From UA16 sp905478895 (GTDB lineage: Bacteria; Bacteroidota; Bacteroidia; Flavobacteriales_D; Sanyastnellaceae), in assembly GCA_943788495.1 (NCBI GenBank), contig CALSQO010000001.1, forward strand, positions 310,001 to 374,000: a DNA stretch of 64,000 nucleotides, written 5' to 3'. A program made the position numbers and the translations under genes. Positions 60,431 to 64,000 of the stretch are shown one piece after another (positions within the stretch are counted from its first letter, which is position 1; the number at the start of each line of letters is the position of its first letter). Below the pieces are notes generated by a model, which ran no database searches, had not been told where the DNA came from, and was given only the letters and a program-made list of their open reading frames with translations.

Positions 60431-61675
60431 ATGAAAGGGATTACTGTTTTCAATTGTGCTTTGTTTGTGGGAATGTCCATTGCAAGCCTCCAAACGCTCA
60501 GCGCCCAGACGATTTATGGCATGCGCCAAGGGATTTTGCCTTGGGAGCAAGGACTTTACTTGGGCGGCTATGACATCATGTCAAACACTTGGGTTTATGG
60601 CGATACGTTGGAATATGCCGAAGGCTTCGGGCTGGGAACTTCAACTTTCAATCAATGGGATGAGGCCTATGTGTTTTTGGGTTTGCCTTCGGGCGGAACA
60701 GGTTTGGAATGGATGAGTCATTCCGTGGAAGCGGAGGGTGCTGAAACGACTGCAGAGGTATTCGGCAACATGCACAGCATTCACCATGACATGCAGAACG
60801 GGAAATTTTATGGGCTTGAGGGCTATGGTTTGGATAGCACCTGGATGGATTGGGGGACGCGAGTGATCACTTTGGAAGTTGAGGATGGACAAGTCAATAC
60901 CATTCCAATTTTGGAAATGGACTGGATGCAAGGGGTGGTTGCAGGTTCCTCCTGTTATGACAGCGACTTGCATCACTTTTACATCTGGGGCATTGATAAC
61001 ACAGGAGTGGGCAGACTGGTAACCGTCGATTGCGAAGCGGGCTCAATCGTTGCGGATGTTTCCCCAGAAATGGGCAGCAATGCCAATTTGAGTGAATTTG
61101 AATTCAACATCAATGATGGCCAATTGATTGGTTTAAAAGCCACGTACACGGCGAATGGTGATGCAGATATGGAATTGATTGTTGTGGATCCTCTTTCGGG
61201 GGTAATCACCCCGCAACTGGCCTTGCCTCAGGTCGATTTTTATACACCTGATGGTACTGAATTCGATCAGCTGAACGGATTCTACATCCTTCATTATTAC
61301 CAAGACCAGGGGATTGGCTTGAATTCGTCCATCATGGCCATTGATGCTGCAACGTGGGAAGTGGTTGTTGATGTTCCATTGGATGCCAATTTTGTAGAGC
61401 TTGAAATGAGCAATGCTAGCTTTGCCACGCTCCGCTATTCCCCTGCTAATGTTTCCGATGAATCGTTGTCACGCATAGACCTGGAAAAGGGTTATTGGAT
61501 CAATAATAGCCCAGGAAGCTTTGCCGTCCGGCGTTTCGACATCACCGGTCGCCTCGCTGTGCCCGCCACAACCATTCCACCTAACGCTCGTTTGGAAGTG
61601 CCCAGTGGAAACTGGTTGTGGGATTTTCAGGGAATCAATGGTTTGAGGTTTTCGAGGCACACCATACGGTCCTGA
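60431..61675 (+). CDS. Secreted beta-propeller-like protein with degenerate T9SS type A end
   Basis: 414 residues from ATG 60431 (MKGITVFNCALFVGMSIASL, cleavage near SAQ). The frame is open back to 60311 but those residues overlap the previous gene. The body holds repeated motifs typical of a propeller (GKFYGLEGYGL; INDGQLIGLKATYT; LNGFYILHYY). The end has FAVRRFDITGRLAVPATTIP and WLWDFQGINGLRFSRHTIRS, a sorting-type domain lacking the YPNP start. Function unknown. Confidence 0.72.
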   Translation: MKGITVFNCALFVGMSIASLQTLSAQTIYGMRQGILPWEQGLYLGGYDIMSNTWVYGDTLEYAEGFGLGTSTFNQWDEAYVFLGLPSGGTGLEWMSHSVEAEGAETTAEVFGNMHSIHHDMQNGKFYGLEGYGLDSTWMDWGTRVITLEVEDGQVNTIPILEMDWMQGVVAGSSCYDSDLHHFYIWGIDNTGVGRLVTVDCEAGSIVADVSPEMGSNANLSEFEFNINDGQLIGLKATYTANGDADMELIVVDPLSGVITPQLALPQVDFYTPDGTEFDQLNGFYILHYYQDQGIGLNSSIMAIDAATWEVVVDVPLDANFVELEMSNASFATLRYSPANVSDESLSRIDLEKGYWINNSPGSFAVRRFDITGRLAVPATTIPPNARLEVPSGNWLWDFQGINGLRFSRHTIRS

Positions 61676-61854
61676 ATGATCACATGTCAGAGACGAGGCC
61701 CAAAGCGTTTGGATTGGAATACCTCCGTGCACTTCCGAATTGAATTTTCAGGGTCATTACGAAATGCGCTGAAACGGCTGAATTTAGCTATTTTGGCAGA
61801 TGCACTGAGCAATCTCAATCTTTTTCCCAATAGAATCAGCATAGCCCCTATGTG

Positions 61855-64000
61855 ATGTTTAACCGAGAATCACCTTTGCGTATCAATCACTTCATAACAT
61901 TGGCCCTTGGATTGTTGTTTGCTTTGTCGGCGACAGCACAATTGGACGTGGTCCATTGGGTCCCGCCATTGCACAGCCGGGACAACGGACAAATCAACGA
62001 TCACTACCTCTACCTCTCCACACCGGAGACCGTTCCGGTTACGGTCAATCTGTATGACGGCAGTGGTGCCACATTTGGGGATTCGCCGTACACCATCCAG
62101 AACGGACAACCGATTGCCATCGAAATCGGAAACGGACAGACAAACGGCAGCAAACTCATGGTCGCCCAAGGCGAATTGAATGAAACACTGACGAATCGCG
62201 GTCTAAAGGTCGAGGCCAGTGCTCCTATATTTTGCAACGCTCGATACCGAAGTTCTTGGCAGGCTGAGGCTCTTACATCCAAAGGTTCAAAGGCACAAGG
62301 CCAAACATTCCGACTGGGAGGAATGCCCATAACCTACCAAGGCGGCATTCGCTCGTTCGTTTTTGGCATCATGGCCACGGAAGACAATGTCCAAGTACAA
62401 ATTTCAGAGTACGACGATGGCGTGGTATTTGCGGGCGCACCTGCGGTCAACGATGACTTCCTCGCCTTTACGCTGAACGAGGGCGAATGCCGAGTCTACT
62501 CCGCTTATGCCAATTCCGAGGCCAACCTCGCAGGCGTGCTCGGAGCATTGATCCAATCCAGCGGCAACGTTGTCATCAATGTGGGCAACTGGTGCGGCTC
62601 TGTAGGAACAACATCTTCCAATCAAGACATCGGTGCCGATCAAATTGTTCCCGTTCAATTCCTCGGTACAGACCACATTCTCGTGGAAGGAGTGGGTGAT
62701 CCGAGCCAAGAGCGAGGTTTCGTCGTTGCCCATGAGGCCAATACGGATGTTTACCTCAACGGCTCAGTAACCCCTGCCACCACCTTGCAACCGGGAGAAT
62801 GGTATATGGCTCCAAATAGTGAATACACAGGCGCTCCGCACAGCAACTGCGTCATTCAAACGTCCAAGCCTGCATACGTCTATCAATTCCTCGGCGGCAG
62901 TTCCAGTCAGTCCACGGTTGGTATGAATTTCATTCCGCCGATTTCGTGCGGCATGCCAAATGAAGTGGACGAAATTCCAAGCATTCAAAGCATTGGCAGT
63001 ACCTCATATACAGGCGGCGTATTTGCCATCACCGAGGCTGGAGCTGACCTCACCATCAACGGAACGGCCCAAAATGGAGCTGTGGCGGTCGATGGCTACC
63101 CCGGGTGGGAAACCTACCGCATTTTGAACTTGACCGGAGACATCACCGTTGAATCTACGGGGCCTGTTGCTGTGGGCCTTTTCGGATCGAGTTCCGATGC
63201 CGGTTGGTCGGGGTACTACTCGGGATTTTCACTCAATACCAATGCCGCCTTTGATGCGCCATCCACCGTTTGTTCGGGCGATGAGGCATTCATACAATTC
63301 GCAGGAGACACTCTGGGGGGCGGCGTGCTCAATTGGGATTTCGGCGGATTGGAGGCGACGCCTCTCGGAGACGACCTCTTCGAAGTCAGCACCGAAACTC
63401 CGGGTGACTACACCGTTTACCTTGACGTGCAGGGCGACTTGTGCGCGGACACGACCACCCATGTGGTCACCTTCTATCCACCTTATTCCGGGAACTCGGT
63501 GGCCAATGCCTGTGGCGAATACACATGGAACGGTATTGAATACAATGCTACCGGGGTTTACAATGATGTTTTGACCAGCGCTACGGGTTGTGATAGTTTG
63601 GTGGAGTTGACCTTGGACATCATGCCCATTCCCGATCCAATGATGTCAGATTATGCCAACGATACATTGGTGTATTGCCCGGCACCCGGTTCACTGCTCT
63701 TTGGACAGGAAGCAGACCCCCTTTATCAAATTCAATGGACTCATTATCCGCCTGGAACCTCCGATTCCACGTTTCTAAACAATCCGACCAATGCAGTGCC
63801 GTACGTGGGTCCAGGTTTGTATCAAATCGACTATTTCACCGGGCCTCCATGCAACTTCAGTGCCTCGGGCCTCATTGAAGTGGAAATTGAAGATTGCTCC
63901 ATCGTTATTCCCAATGTTTTCTCTCCCAATGGAGACGGTAAAAATGACCGCTTCCTTGTGTCAGGCCTGTACAACATTGAGGGCGTGCGAATGCAAATTT
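61855..64000 (+). CDS. Large secreted protein with IgGFc-binding-like N-terminus and T9SS type B C-terminal domain, 3'-truncated
   Basis: The frame from ATG 61855 stays open to the window end (715 codons). Signal peptide LALGLLFALSATAQ ends near residue 29. Residues ~30-480 resemble the IgGFc-binding N-terminal type found in Bacteroidota adhesins (WVPPLHSRDNGQINDHYLYL; SKPAYVYQFLGGSSSQSTVG; GPVAVGLFGSSSDAGWSGYY). Ig/PKD-like segments follow (CGEYTWNGIEYNATGVYNDV, the CGxYxWNGxxYxxSGxY type). The last visible residues VIPNVFSPNGDGKNDRFLVS begin the gliding-motility-associated CHU_C domain, the type B sorting signal. A surface adhesin role is inferred. Confidence 0.85.
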   Translation, partial: MFNRESPLRINHFITLALGLLFALSATAQLDVVHWVPPLHSRDNGQINDHYLYLSTPETVPVTVNLYDGSGATFGDSPYTIQNGQPIAIEIGNGQTNGSKLMVAQGELNETLTNRGLKVEASAPIFCNARYRSSWQAEALTSKGSKAQGQTFRLGGMPITYQGGIRSFVFGIMATEDNVQVQISEYDDGVVFAGAPAVNDDFLAFTLNEGECRVYSAYANSEANLAGVLGALIQSSGNVVINVGNWCGSVGTTSSNQDIGADQIVPVQFLGTDHILVEGVGDPSQERGFVVAHEANTDVYLNGSVTPATTLQPGEWYMAPNSEYTGAPHSNCVIQTSKPAYVYQFLGGSSSQSTVGMNFIPPISCGMPNEVDEIPSIQSIGSTSYTGGVFAITEAGADLTINGTAQNGAVAVDGYPGWETYRILNLTGDITVESTGPVAVGLFGSSSDAGWSGYYSGFSLNTNAAFDAPSTVCSGDEAFIQFAGDTLGGGVLNWDFGGLEATPLGDDLFEVSTETPGDYTVYLDVQGDLCADTTTHVVTFYPPYSGNSVANACGEYTWNGIEYNATGVYNDVLTSATGCDSLVELTLDIMPIPDPMMSDYANDTLVYCPAPGSLLFGQEADPLYQIQWTHYPPGTSDSTFLNNPTNAVPYVGPGLYQIDYFTGPPCNFSASGLIEVEIEDCSIVIPNVFSPNGDGKNDRFLVSGLYNIEGVRMQI

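Overview
The window comes from a Bacteroidota chromosome, most likely a marine or aquatic Flavobacteriales member. The evidence is: TAnnTTTG-type promoters with no consistent Shine-Dalgarno sequences; zinc-free S4, S14 and L36; an Ala/Glu-rich tail on L17; several proteins with type IX secretion (T9SS) sorting domains; a PorE-like T9SS protein; and Cys-rich GCTDxxACNYDP-type repeats. Species cannot be named from the sequence alone.

Region 1 (1-11.4 kb) is the S10-spc-alpha ribosomal protein operon, from a 5'-truncated rpsC to rplQ, with secY, map, infA, rpmJ and rpoA embedded. It ends in a strong terminator.

Region 2 (11.4-33.9 kb) is housekeeping and envelope. It holds carA, eno, a PorE-like lipoprotein, rlmB, a GWxTD lipoprotein, OsmC, lipA, a large T9SS beta-propeller protein, an lpxK-tlpA-lpxH lipid A/redox cluster, a NIF3-like protein with a degenerate zinc-ribbon partner, a FadL-like porin coupled to a low-complexity lipoprotein, proS and dps.

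Region 3 (34.0-55.9 kb) looks like an accessory island at a tRNA-Glu(UUC) gene. Copies of the tRNA 3' end lie at 35296 and 55923; these two share 20 identical bases. No integrase is visible. Inside are: a secreted protein flanked by two arrays of a 12-13 bp ACGACCC repeat; a family of secreted proteins carrying one dockerin-like EF-hand motif, several with a FISUMP domain, some intact and some broken by indels; a three-gene nuclease-type cassette (37.76-39.66 kb) between two related hairpin repeats; and a three-gene operon encoding a 2521-residue Ca-binding-repeat surface protein. A promoter-plus-signal-peptide block is duplicated almost perfectly in inverted orientation with different passenger genes.

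Region 4 (56-64 kb) returns to chromosomal-style secreted proteins: T9SS type A proteins, an S1C protease without a visible signal peptide, a truncated duplicate gene, and a large T9SS type B protein that runs off the end.

The best candidates for something undescribed are the hairpin-bounded nuclease cassette and the dockerin-tagged FISUMP paralog locus with its decayed copies and swapped leader cassette.
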